Origin: Lepidodermella squamata
Taxonomy: Eukaryota; Gastrotricha
DNA: 64,000 bases
Assembly (NCBI GenBank): GCA_047495785.1
Contig: JBLDXI010000020.1
Span: 2,046,001-2,110,000, forward strand
Reading direction: 5' to 3'
Positions within the stretch are counted from its first letter, which is position 1. Each line of letters begins with the position of its first letter. Both the position numbers and the translations under genes were made by a program. Below, piece by piece: positions 12,932 through 24,741 of this stretch. The notes beneath the pieces were generated by a model. That model had not been told where the DNA came from. It made no database searches and saw only the letters and a program-made list of their open reading frames with translations.

Positions 12932-14590
12932 CCCAGACGAACGCCGGTCATATTACTGTCATATTAAAATACGCTTAAATTCATATTAATCATGCCTTAC
13001 AATACATGTTACATTCATATAGTAAAATGTCCTGAATGTAATATGAATTTCGAGAAAAATTCATATGAATTTTCCGCGAAATTCACATGACATTCATATT
13101 AATCACGCCATTAGAATCATATTAACCAAAAAACCGAATTTCATACGGTTGTCATATGAATAATCAAAAGAAGTGCTCGCCACCTGGGCAACGCCAAGGG
13201 ACACCTACTTGGGGGCTCCAAGGTGACACCCATGTCATCTGGAGGTGAAGGGAATCTTGAGATGGGTTCCAGGTGGCTCAGAACTAAATATGAATAAATC
13301 GAAAGGGATAATTTACTTACGTCGTAGGTCGGAGTCGAACCCGGGTCGCCTTGGCTTGAAGTGCGACGCGCTACCACTAGACCAGGTCGTCGCTATTATA
13401 CGGTGGATGTTAATAGGGGTATATGAGTTTCAAGATTTTTTCCAGTTTTCAAACTTCAGAGGGCAAATCATGTAGCTTGCACTGCTCATAGAGCAGTTGG
13501 AAACAGGTATCCGGTCATCCATGGTACTCACAGGGGGCGCCTAGTATCTATGGTTCCCAGTTCCCAATATCGTTCATTGTATGTTCTGTTTTATTTATTG
13601 CGTTGTATTTATTGGATGCTACTTATAGAGTCTTACTTTTACCGGAACAAAATTTTGAAATATTCAAGGGGCCTAAAGCCACTCATGAACAATTTCAAAA
13701 ATGTAGTGATCAATCAGCATAATTTTAAATAGATTAAATAAATCAGCTATAAATTCAGTGTAAAATTTTGTTTAAGACGCATTCCTCACTATAAGATGCA
13801 TTCAATTCCTGAATTTCGAAGAAATATTCGAAAAGCGACCTTTAGCTTATCTAAAATTAGGTTCCGCAACAGGCAAATTTGGTTCTGCTACAAGATATTT
13901 TCTTATATTTATCAGTCTTTTTGTGTTAATTCTATTCATTACAGAATCGTTCAAATATTAGTTTGGTGTAAAAAATCGCCTAAATAATCAAAACGAGCAT
14001 TTAGAAATTAGTGCATGCGCTGCGAAAATTGCGACTTGGCGCACACAAAAGAAATTTCGAATACTCAAGTTTAATGGCGAAATGAGGCATAGGCGAACCT
14101 CTTTATTTCACACCTACTGGACCTAATAGCAGTACTCAGTATGATCCCAGAGGTTTATCTCACTACTACCAGAAAATTTGTAGAAACTTAAGCATCTTTT
14201 TAATATGAAAAGAAGCGTCTTCTTTCATATGAAGTTTCACATGAATTACAAGCGGCTATGCTCAGAACTTCTAAGAATAGCCGATCATATCAAATCAATA
14301 TTACCGTAGAAGCAACATTTCATATAGTTGCTAGTAATATGACATTCATATGACCGCTACTCGAACATTTCATACTAATTCGTATGTCAGGACAAGAATC
14401 AGAACAATATGAAATTCATATGAATGTAACTTACAAAATTAAATTTTTTTTAATTTTTGCTAAATTTAATACTAATATGATATTCATATGAAAATTACAG
14501 TATTTTTCATACCAGATATCAATTCATATGACAACCTTATGAAACACGTATGAATTTGCCTTGAAAACATATGAACGGCGTTCGTCTGGG
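12932..14590. mobile_element. Foldback-like element with TCATATGA subrepeats
   Basis: The ends are inverted copies: CCCAGACGAACGCCG at 12932-12946 and its complement at 14576-14590. Both arms are filled with variants of TTCATATGAAT and TCATATTA. TCGTGAA occurs just outside both ends (12917-12923 and 14591-14597) and may be a target duplication, if the left end starts 8 bp earlier. The interior holds a tRNA-like segment and no transposase. Confidence 0.65.
13321..13393 (-). repeat. tRNA-like segment, probable SINE head or tRNA pseudogene
   Basis: On the minus strand there is a perfect-looking A box (TGGTCTAGTGG, 13374-13384) and B box (GGTTCGACTCC, 13331-13341) at tRNA spacing. The acceptor, anticodon and T stems do not pair well, so a working tRNA is unlikely. 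About 180 bp of unrelated sequence follows on the same strand, as in tRNA-derived SINEs. Confidence 0.6.
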
Positions 14591-15314
14591 TCGTGAAATT
14601 TCTTTATTTTAAGGCTGATTTTAAACCCCGAAAAACTGGGTTTCGCCCAAAATTACCCTGCTACCATACGGTAATGGAAAATTCTCGCTCTAATAATTAG
14701 TGGTGGACATGCAGTTTTCCACTGACATCATCTTATGCCAATGCGCAGTAGAATTCCAGCAGATGATGCCGCTTTCTATTTTTAGCCAGCCAAGTCACCA
14801 AATTGTCGCACACTAAGCTCGTCGTCTCTTCGATCATTTGTGGACACAAGTCATACCGAGTTGGTCATGCGCCCGCACCTCTTGACACAATTATTATAGT
14901 AACGTGACCTCAAATTTTCCCCTCATTTATTCTTAGCTCACAAAAAATCTAAATTTCAACCATTTCTGTCGCTTTTCTTTTCAAGTTAGCGAAATCAGTG
15001 AAAGAGCACTGAGCCACGGGGGCTCAAATTTCAGAAGCCATCATTATCCCCTTTGGACATTACATCGAGTACAGATAGGTATGAAATAAGCTCTTATTTC
15101 GAATTATAAGCTTTACTTAAAGCGAATGACGTTGAATCATTCAATTATCTTAAAAGTTACTTCTGCCCTAATTTTTGCCTCTAATTGATCGCAGTCTCAC
15201 GTGACTATAAACTTCGAAAATGTGTTTTTTTCACAAAAATGCACCAAAGGCATAAATCTTGTCTATCCTCCCCACAAGATACAACTAAATTTTTTAACTC
15301 ACTGATTTTAGAAA
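14591..15314. other. Upstream region of NR-L5
   Basis: No coding signal. TTTTAG at 15305-15310 just before the NR-L5 ATG is acceptor-like, so a 5' non-coding exon or a trans-spliced leader is possible. Confidence 0.4.
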
Positions 15315-16442
15315 ATGCAAGCGAGTAATTCGTCATCAGACTTGGATGCTCGGCAATCTCTTTCCGACGACGAAACTAAGCCTACCCCACCCAGCGCCCG
15401 AGCCATCGTCAAAGCAAACCGTCGAAGTTCAGACACGTCCGAGAACACAAATCTTCCGCAGCGTCGCGAGGCTATCAGTATCGAATCAACAATCCAACGC
15501 CTTATGACCGCTTATGCCGAGTTGAACGCGTACGAACGAGCTGGCCTGATGCCGGAGAGCACCCGCGTAATCTCAGACATGACCCAGTTTGACCACGTGT
15601 CGCTTTGGAAATTAGCCATGACCCGTTTCCGCGAAATTCTCCCGCCCGCTATCACGTTTTGCCGGCAACTCCCCGCCTTCAACGCTATGCCTGTTGAAGA
15701 CAGGTGCAGGCTATTCGCCGATACCGTTCTACCTCTCTATCTAGTACAATCAGCCTGCCGCAAGGTGCCGACTGCTCTTCGAGAGAACTCGTTGATCAGC
15801 TCGAAATCTACATCAATACGGCCGCTTTTCATCGGCTATTTCGAGCCTTACCAACCTCTGGCTGGTATGGTTGATGAAATCGACGCCGCTATTGAAAGTT
15901 GGCAACCTAGCGATGAAGAAATCGTCGTGCTTCTCGGTTTCCTTTTTTACGAAGGTAATTTTTGTTAATTTCGTATCAGCAATTATTTTATTTACATTTT
16001 ATTCAGAGAGTAATGCCGATCTCATGAGCCCTGTTTTAGTGGCAAACATCGCACAGCGCATGAAAAATGTCCTCAATTCAATATTAAATCAAAGAAATGA
16101 TCACGACAACATAAGGGTGGGAAAATAAAAAATCCGCCTTAATAATTATTTATTTGTGTTTTTTTCATTTTATAGCGACGTCATTTCATGCGCGTTTTCG
16201 ACTTGCTGCGGTGTACACAACAATTTGCCGTTGAAGCCACCCAACAGCTGTTCAAAAAGCCCTTGTCGCCGCCCGCGTCAGAACTACACGTCGATCCTGT
16301 GTTTTGGGAAGTCATGGTTCGCCGTCCATTGCCCAGCGATGCAAAAATCATCGAAATTTCCGCAACTGTTGACGCCATTGCTGAGGAGCCTGAGGCGCGG
16401 AAAGGTTCTTTATTTCCATGTCTCTTTCAACTGCTGAAATAA
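15315..16442 (+). CDS. NR-L5: LBD-only nuclear receptor with C-terminal LxxLL
   Basis: Exons 15315-15954, 16007-16116 and 16176-16442 encode 338 residues. The N-terminal 60 residues are acidic and Ser/Pro-rich. The LBD blocks are ISIESTIQRLMTAYAEL, TFCRQLPAFNAMPVEDRCRLFAD (key residues LPAF, EDRC), ESWQPSDEE and RRHFMRVFDLLR. The AF-2-like VFWEVM is followed by RRPLP. The protein ends in LFQLL plus one Lys, an LxxLL motif. All upstream LBD introns are fused into exon 1, but the 110-nt exon 2 keeps the size seen in NR-L1, L6 and L7. An in-frame TTTTAG lies 4 bp before the ATG and could be a 5'-UTR or trans-splice acceptor. Only 411 bp separate it from NR-L6. Confidence 0.82.
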
Positions 16443-16853
16443 CGCTCACATCTGAAATCATCTCAATTTTTATTTATGTTAATCGCCTCCTGCCTTTTTC
16501 TCTCTGTCGACATTGTTGTTATATTATACCAATGACCTTTGCTTGTTTGTTGAGTTTCAATGACCCAAATTGCGTCCAAATCGCAATAATTAACGCCAAG
16601 TCGTTTTATTGCTGAAAGGAGGTGCAATAAAATTGTCACTAATCGAGATCACGCGACTTTTGTTTGTTTAGCAGCTCTAAATGAAGAGGCCTAAAAAGAT
16701 CGCGTGTCAGTTTTTGCCTGGCCGGACGGCACGTGTTTTTTGGAGTTCGCAGACGGGTTCGATAGACCCAATCTTGCGGGTACTCGCATACATTTAAAAA
16801 CAGAAAATTCACGCACAATGTTTTAAATTATTTTATTCCTCCGATAATTCCAA
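16443..16853. other. Short spacer NR-L5 to NR-L6
   Basis: This must hold the 3' end of NR-L5 and the promoter of NR-L6. It contains no zinc-finger codons, which shows that NR-L6 has no DNA-binding domain. Confidence 0.6.
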
Positions 16854-19217
16854 ATGAGTAGCCAGCCACACCAACCTAAAAGCTCGACAAATTTTGACCG
16901 CTTCGATGACGAGACCAAGTCTGACTTGAACAATTTACAACAATTACTAGCGTCTAACCCATCGTCTCAACAGCGAGTTCAAATTATGCCGAACACCCAG
17001 GAGGATGTTGCGTTTGAAGCAACGTTAAGGCGACTGGTTAACGCTACTGCCGAGTTCAAAACGTCCCTAGACACCGGCGTGGCATCGGAATCATCGCCGA
17101 CCGATCGCTCGTCTACCTGGCAACGACAGATGGCCTTGTTTCGACATGCCGTGCGGTCAGTCGCCGCTTTCTGCCGCCATTTGCCCGCATTCAGCGCCAT
17201 GCCAATCGACGACAGATGCCGCCTTTTCGCCAACTCGTTTCTGCCGATATTTCTCGGACAACTCGCGCATCAGCCGGCGTCGGTTAGGCAAAAGTCGTTG
17301 TTCTATGCGATGAGTGGACCGCTATCGACGCAACGCCTCGCGTTTCTGTGCCACTTTCCGCAGTTTCAACATTTTATTGTTAAAAGCGAGGACATTTTCA
17401 ACACGTTTGCAGCCTGGAAGCCGTCTGCTGAAGAATCGGCTCTGCTATTCGCCTCGCTGTTCTACCAAGGTCTTTGCTATTTCGCAAAAAATCTCAATTT
17501 TAAACTTTGCTTTTGATCATTTGTCTCAAGTTTTAGCGAATCATTATCATTAACGCCACCGCCAAGGCACGAAAGGGGCTTTTAGGAAGTGATAGGTGAT
17601 CTTCAACTCCGAAGATTCATACTTGAAATGAAGCAAAAACATTTAGTTGAAGGATTTACCATTCGACCGCAGCGGCTTACGGCCTTCGGAATGTATGTAA
17701 ATCCTGTATGAAAAGTTCGGAATACAATGCGAGGGTTATTTTTTCCTCGCGAAATCTAAGCATTTTTTTAGTCTCATCACTGTCGAACTAAACGTCAGTT
17801 CGATTCGCGCCACTTGGTTACCTTCCTTGAAATTATAGGCCTGCCGTGGCATTTTAACAGGAAATTAATCTTTGCCTGTCTCTTTCAACATGTCCTTTTT
17901 CTAGGTCAAAGCCAATGTCCCCTAACGTAGTGGCCATTGATAGAAAATATGAGATGTTGACCCTATCGATTATTGTAGAATGTCAGGAGTCTAATTCCAA
18001 AAAAAATCGCTCCAGATATAAAATCCAGAGTTATAGGTAATGGTTCTCAAACCTTTAAGAGCAATAAAATCCGTGGAACTTTGGTCGGATATTTATGGAG
18101 GCTATTTATTGATGTCGGGATCGTTTCTTCGAATAATAACCACCGAGGCTGTATAGGTAATGCAGGCGCTGTATGGGTACTGCAAAAATCGATTTGCTAT
18201 AAATATCGACTCGAATTTGCTATAAATATTTGGTCGATTCGAAGCAGATTCTAAGAATAGAACTCTCTCTTGTTTTGGCGGATCTATCTTGTCATTTTGT
18301 TATTTTTATTTTTTGTATTCATCAAATTTTTGTAGACAGGAACATTCCTTGGTACTTGAGCTAAAACCTCCGAATTCGGCCGAGTTCGAAAATAGATCTT
18401 CGTTTTCATCATATTCCTCCCTTCAAACGTTGCTTTGCGGTCAAAATCTAGGGCATTTTTATTCACCCAAATTTTATAGGGTAATTTGTCGGAATTCAAC
18501 TGAAAAATGTGCGCGTGTCATCGAAAATGTTTTTGCCAAATGGTTCATTCTCGAGTCAAATATAGCCATGCCCCAATTTTGAAAGAATTTTGACCGGATC
18601 GGCTTACCTAGAAAGGATGGATTGATTTTATCGGTCTTACTTGGAATTTTTCGTGAATTTCGATCACTTCGAAGTTAGTCTTTAAACTTTGAGTTTCCGC
18701 GAACTGTACAAGCCCTTTCAATACCAATTTTAAAATAAATTTTGCTTTATAATCAGTTGCTAATAACTTTTTGTACCCCCTTCAAGACGGCGTGGAAGGC
18801 CTCGTCAATTCGCATCTCGTTCGCAACGTCAGCGAAAGGTTGAAAACAGTCCTCATGGAGTACCTGAAGCGACAAAACGATCTAAATTACTCTCGAGTAA
18901 TATTTCAAGATAATTTTCGAAAAATCATCAATTTTTTATTTCAACAGCTTAATCCTTTGCTGACGGCTTTCGATTTACTGAGGCAAGCCCAGCTGAGTTG
19001 CATCGACGCAAGTTCTAAGGTATACCCGCATTCGAGCGGAGTTCAAGCTTTACCGATCGAACCTCTGTTTTGGGAAATTTTCGTGCGCCGCCCGATGCCG
19101 CCTGGATTCCCGGAACCAACGCTCGACGCTAATAGCACGGCTGCAACTCCGACCCCGAGTTTGTTTCCGAACACAGTGAAACCTAAATTACCTCACTTGG
19201 CTAAATTGTTGGAGTAG
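16854..19217 (+). CDS. NR-L6: LBD-only nuclear receptor with C-terminal LxxLL
   Basis: Exons 16854-17469, 18787-18896 and 18948-19217 encode 331 residues; intron 1 is unusually long at 1.3 kb. The N-terminus contains a DDETK motif shared with NR-L5 and NR-L7. LBD blocks are VAFEATLRRLVNATAEF, FCRHLPAFSAMPIDDRCRLFA, AAWKPSAEE and LLTAFDLLR. The AF-2-like LFWEIF is followed by VRRPMPPG, and the last residues are LPHLAKLLE, so LAKLL is an LxxLL motif one residue from the end. Because NR-L5 stops only 411 bp upstream, there is no room for a DNA-binding domain. It is closest to NR-L7, probably a recent tandem duplicate. An AATAAA occurs at 19315. Confidence 0.82.
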
Positions 19218-20755
19218 ACTCTCATTTTATTACTGTATATAAAGAATTAATATTACCAATTTTTGACATTTATCGTAATTTCCGACACTGCTATTGTCCA
19301 TTATGACTTGAAGAAATAAAAACAGACAGGAATTTGGCAAAAAGGCTTTACTACTTTATTTGCTCAACTCAACTTTCTCGCAGTCCGGGTCCGTGGAACG
19401 ATATATTTATTTCTGATTTGTGGGAATCTTCGAAATACATATCCTAATGATTAATATCGCTTTGCTTCCTTTCATTCCGATCTTACTCCGGATCTTTTAC
19501 AAACCTCCATTGAGTCTTTTTGGTTTATTAAATTCGGAGCAGATTTTTCGTAGATTCTCCGAAAACCAGGCTAAAATTGTGCAGTTTTGCTCCAGTAAAA
19601 GCCAGACTTTCATTAATGCGGGCCAAATTGTTCATCGGCTCGCCCCGCCGACTAGTGCGTTGTTACAAATAAAAATATAGTTCAATAGTTGCAACCAGTC
19701 GGACAAAACAAAGCCAGACTTGCGTTACAACGGACCGAATTTTGCATAACAAGGTGCGCCTTGTAAATATATTTTTCAACCAGAGGCTAACCCAGTTTTA
19801 TTGTCATGAAGCGGTCTGTTTTTATTGAGATGGACAAAAAATAAGCAAGTCCGCCTTAATACAAAACGACTTTATTGATAGATCCCGATACGAACTAGTC
19901 GGCCTTCCGGAACGGAAATAGAGCACAAAAGGTCTTTCTTTCTAAAATCGACTGATATAAATCTTTAATTTCAATCCCAGTTTTGTAGACCCTCGTCGAG
20001 AACCTAGAAATTAGAAAATTAGAAAATTCAAAACCGCTTGGAAACTAGGTAACACCCGAGTTTTATGGAAAAATTTCTATAATTTGTGCCCAAACTTTGT
20101 CAATATCTGACCATGTTCTAGCTTTTAGCTAGCGAGCTTTTGTTTCTCGGGCTCTAGACATCCTCAATAATATGGCTGGGCATATTTTGGGACATCTCAT
20201 TTTGACCTGGAATAGCTGAAAACGTAACGACCAGCTTTTTCCGAAACCAGTCCAGTTTGTAGGGAAAGAAATTGGCTATAAAGACCCCAACATTTGCTTC
20301 GAGATCTTCGGAATTCGGGATCTTTTTCCGAAAGTTCCACCTTCAAAGTTGAAAGTGTGAAGTTCCTATATCCTAAACTCCTTTCATTGGGTTTGAAGCA
20401 AATGATAGGAAATCGCCGTCTTGATTCGGAAAAATCGGGCGTTTCGTTTTTCGGCTTCAGGTGTCCCAAACTATTTTTTGTTGGAGGTTTTTAAATTAAA
20501 GGTGCTGGGACTGAAAAACCGGGGTTAAAATGGAAGGAGGTGGGCAAGTTGGTGATTCACCGTTGATTTGAGAAAAAAATTAGCGTATCAACCATATTAT
20601 TTTGTTCCGTTTTCTTTGATGAATCAGACGACCATCTGACACGCCTTTTCTTGTGGTTGGTCTTTCTATAGTGAACTTTGTCTTCAAGCCTTGATTTGCG
20701 TGACCTAATTTTTGTTAGTGGAAACACCTGCAGCAGTTATATCGAATAGGGCCGT
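19218..20755. other. Spacer NR-L6 to NR-L7
   Basis: AATAAA at 19315 probably ends NR-L6. The remainder shows short open frames without family resemblance and no repeat that I can delimit. Confidence 0.5.
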
Positions 20756-20806
20756 ATGGCATTTTCAAGGTTAAACACGTCATTTTCAAATTCAAATTTA
20801 AAAATT

Positions 20807-23330
20807 ATGAGTAACAGTCCGTCACAGAAGAAACGAACGTTGTACGATGTCGACGATGATGAGACCAAGGCGGCTATCAAGGAGCTTCAAGAGCGGCTAA
20901 CGCCTCAAAAATCACCTCGCCGCGTGCCGATTTCGCCGAACAGCCAGGAAGAAGCGGCCTATGAATCAATGCTGAGAAGGTTAGTCACCGCTGCGGCTGA
21001 ACTACGCGCCGGTATCGACATGGCCCCGAAATCTGCCTTCGAACCTCCAGTTATCAATGAGGTCTCGCTTTGGCGCAAATCCATGCCGGTATTCCGCGAC
21101 GCTGTTCGAGCTGTGGCGGCTTTTTGCCGGCAATTGCCGGCTTTTGGCGCCATGCCAATAAATGACAAGTGCCGGCTGTTTGCCGACGCCTTTCTACCGA
21201 TTTATCTCGGCCAGTTGGCTGAACAGCCGGCTGCCGTCAGGCAAGGATCGCTATTTTATTTAATGAGTGGCGCGTTATCGCCGAAAAGGCTCGAGTTCTT
21301 GCGACATTTTCCGCAACTAGAAGAGTTGGCGAAGCAAAGCGATGACATACTAATGGCTTTCGCAGCCTGGCGACCGACTAGTGAAGAATTGGCGATACTT
21401 CTAGCGACGTTTCTCTATCAAGGTTATAATTCAAATAATTTTTTGCTCGAATTTCTACCAAATCATTGGTAGCTTAGGTAGTGAAAGGTAAATTTGGATA
21501 AAACAATATTTCTCGAAGTTTAAAAGGTCAGTAATTTTACAAATTTGAGCATGGTGATTCTTGATTTTCTGGGTGATTTTTGGGAATTTCCTATTCATAC
21601 CTGAATTTTAGCAAAATTTGAAGCGAGATCCGCTAACCTTGCATAATTAGCAGGTATGCTTAAGGACGCTCATTTGCATATGCAAAAGTCATGTACGTTA
21701 TAACGTTAGGGTAGAATTTTGGGTAGAGTTTCGATTTTGGGGAAAAAGAAGATGGTGGGACATCAGTTGGTTTTTTTATTGTTGATGACTAAAATAGCGA
21801 CTGAATTCTGGGCGTTCAATAAAACCGTGCATAAGCCATAGATAAATAAAAAAGAGAGATCTGACACGCTAGTACATTTATGTGTGCCGAAATGATTCAT
21901 CAAGAGTTTTTGCTTCTTGGTCGCGTGACCTGAAAATCACTTGTCAACATCACTATAAAAAATACGGCATAATCTACGCAAGTGACAAGTGATTTCGGGT
22001 GGCTACTTCACCTCATTTTATCTCAAAACACACCCCCTTCGATTTTCTCGAAAAAAATAGGGCATGTAGATCTCACCTTCAACTCAACGCTTGTCTAATC
22101 GGAATTTCCGGCCAGGGCATGGTTGTTGGTAGAAAAATTCTGAAAGAATAAGCACGTTTCCGCGCAGTGATTATTATTGCTTTTTCTAGCTTTGTGCAAA
22201 AAATCGCCTGATGAATCACGGCGTCATCTGCAATAATTATGATTCACGCCACCAAAATAACTAGCTATCAGCTCAGCGCCATTAAGTTGATTGCTGAAAT
22301 GTGGAAGGTTTGAAAAATTCTAGAAAAATAACGGAAGGCCGGCCGCAAATTCGGAAAAAATTCAGATATGGCTCGAGTTTGATACTTCAAAATAAAATTA
22401 TTTCAAAAAAAATCGAAGGGGGTGTGTTTTGAGATAAAATGAGGTGAAGTAGCCACCCGAAATCACTTGTCACTTGCGTAGATTATGCCGTATTTTTTAT
22501 AGTGATGTTGACAAGTGATTTTCAGGTCACGCGACCAAGAAGCAAAAACTCTTGATAAATCATTTCGGCACACATAAATGTACTAGCGTGTCAGATCTCT
22601 CTTTTTTATTTATCTATGGCATAAGCTAATTAGGCGTGCACTCTTATGTCCAAATTTACCCGTAACTTCACTAACTTGAATAAAATCAAGGTAAATTTTT
22701 AAACTTCTAGAAATGTTCACTGCCATCGGATATCTGCACTCCTTTTTGCTCCCACAATTTCAAAGTTATATCATTTTTTCCTGATTTTCAAGACCCGAAA
22801 TCATGGATTTAATACGTGAATACCAGGTAGATTAGACGTTATTAATTTGTATTTTCACATGTAATTATTAGTCCCATTAACATAATTTTTTGAATTTCTG
22901 AAGACAGCTTGGATTGTTTGGTTAATCGCAACCTGGTCCAGTCCATCAGCCAGCGTTTGAGGGTCGTTCTGATGGAATTTTTCAGAAGGCGAAAAGATCC
23001 TAATTATTCCAAGGTAAAAGCTTTAAATAATTCCCCCAAATTTTTAATAATTTTGTTTTTTAGTTGCATCAATTCGTTAGCGCGATTGATTTGTTGAGAC
23101 AAGCTCGGCAAATTTGTATCGAAGCTTCGACAGCGCTGTTCCCTGTTAATACCGCGTCGAAGCTGCCTATCGATCCCATCTATTGGGAAATTTTCGTCCG
23201 AAGACCTATGCCGCCTGGCATGCCAGAACCGGTGAAGAAGCCCAGTTCGATAATTCATCTACCTCCATCAGCTTTGTTTCCACGCTCAGCAGACCTTGCC
23301 CTGCCTCATCTTGCTGCTTTGTTGGAATAA
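20807..23330 (+). CDS. NR-L7: LBD-only nuclear receptor with C-terminal LxxLL
   Basis: Exons 20807-21422, 22904-23013 and 23064-23330 encode 330 residues. An upstream in-frame ATG at 20756 would add 17 residues; 20807 is chosen because MSNSPSQ matches the start of NR-L6. LBD blocks are AYESMLRRLVTAAAEL, FCRQLPAFGAMPINDKCRLFAD, AAWRPTSEE and FVSAIDLLR. The AF-2-like IYWEIF is followed by VRRPMPPG, and the tail LPHLAALLE contains LAALL. The 1.5-kb intron 1 holds a near-palindromic transposon (21837-22618). It shares all intron positions with NR-L6. An AATAAA follows 15 bp after the stop. Confidence 0.82.
21837..22618. mobile_element. Long-inverted-repeat MITE with 8-bp target duplication
   Basis: The arms 21837-22044 and 22411-22618 are inverted copies with only occasional mismatches (starting CATAGATAAATA and ending TATTTATCTATG). 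The direct repeat GCATAAGC flanks both ends (21829-21836 and 22619-22626). An 8-bp duplication is typical of hAT-superfamily elements. There is no transposase, so it is non-autonomous. It lies in the first intron of NR-L7 and would form a very long RNA hairpin in the pre-mRNA. Confidence 0.88.
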
Positions 23331-23344
23331 TTGATTTATTAAGA

Positions 23345-23350
23345 AATAAA
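23345..23350 (+). terminator. Polyadenylation signal of NR-L7
   Basis: AATAAA 15 bp after the stop codon. Confidence 0.5.
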
Positions 23351-24058
23351 TTCAGAAATTTTACTTTTTTTCATCTTCGAGAGAAATAAAGTGATGTAGT
23401 CTAGTTTTAATTTGGCCAAGTGATCAAAAATAGCCTATGGTGACATTTCTAGGTAATTTATTGTAACCTGCTATAATTAGTCAAATGTATGTTACCGAAA
23501 AAGCGATCATTTTCCCCAGTTATAGGAAATAGCCGATTAAATGCCAATACGATGATGCGCGCCATCAAATAATGAGGGTCTGTTGCGGAAACTTATTGCT
23601 AGTGACAGGTGTGCGCTGGACGCGCTCGAGCGTGGTTGATAATTCTTGACACACCGCACTAAAAATTCTGCACAACACAATAATCACCTGTTCGACCTGA
23701 TTCACGCTGACAGCAGCAGCATTGACGTTTTTTCACCTTCAACACACCCGCTCGTCAGTTCAACACTTGTCACTTGCAATTAGCTTAATTACGTATATAC
23801 CATAGTCCCTTTCAGTGTGAACATTTAACAGCTTGAAATTTCGAATATTCAACATTTTTTGTGGATTTTTCGCAATTTTTATTTACCGAGAAGTCTTTTT
23901 TAAAGTCTGTAACCCTCCAAGCTTCGTATTATTACATATTTAGGATCATAATATGGCTTCCCAGCATGATGAGGCTTTGTAATAATAAAATAACAATATT
24001 ATCTATAATAAACACATTTGCCCTCTCAAGCCGCGAATGAAGCGAAAAAAGCCCATCG
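23351..24058. other. Spacer NR-L7 to NR-D
   Basis: No exon seen. Probably the 5' regulatory region of NR-D. Confidence 0.4.
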
Positions 24059-24068
24059 TTATATAAGG
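24059..24068 (+). promoter_or_regulatory. TATA-like box upstream of NR-D
   Basis: TTATATAAGG lies in GC-richer sequence about 680 bp before the NR-D ATG. A 5' non-coding exon would be needed to connect them. Confidence 0.35.
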
Positions 24069-24741
24069 AGTCAGGAACACGTTGTCTGTGTGATGAGCTT
24101 CATTTTCAATCAATCAATTTAATCACTCGAAATAATAATATATAGAAAAAATATCACGCAGGTGCACACGTATGAAATGAACTCTCATTTTTTAAACACT
24201 GTTTCCTTTCGACTACTCGATTTAAGCGCGTCGCGTCTGCTTCCTTTACTACTCGCAAAAATCCAGCTACGCTTTCGCCTCAGCTACTTAACGTATTGCG
24301 AGGTATCGAATTCGCAGACCGACTCTAACCACGACTTTTGCCTCAGCAGCACTCGATTCGCTTCGCAATCACGGGAATTTTTTTAAATAGTTATTTCCTT
24401 CGGATTTGCGCAGATTTTCCGCTTAAAAAAATGAACATTTTTCTTATAGATTTTTAATTGCGAATTTTTAAAAATTCAAATATGACCAGTTTTATTTTCA
24501 GGTTCCTTTTTGTCACATTCTAGGATTTTTTCATTCTGTGTGTCGTAATGCGTGCAAAATAATTACAGCGATTGTGTTCGCACATATGAATAATCACAGT
24601 CAAATCTGGCCTAATCCTTTAATTATATGTCACTTGATGGTGGATCTTTTACGACCGCCGTCGTCTCGATGAAATTCATTACAATTTTTTGCGCTGTCTC
24701 CGCATAGAGTTTTGATCGTATTTTTTAAACATTCTGGAATA

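Noticed and set aside
13321-13393. Functional tRNA gene on the minus strand
   Set aside because: The A and B boxes are good, but the acceptor, anticodon and T stems do not pair, and the segment lies inside a foldback element. A SINE head or pseudogene is more likely.
20197-20494. Overlapping open frames on both strands between NR-L6 and NR-L7
   Set aside because: There is no receptor motif and no splice sites in phase; chance frames in a GC-richer patch.
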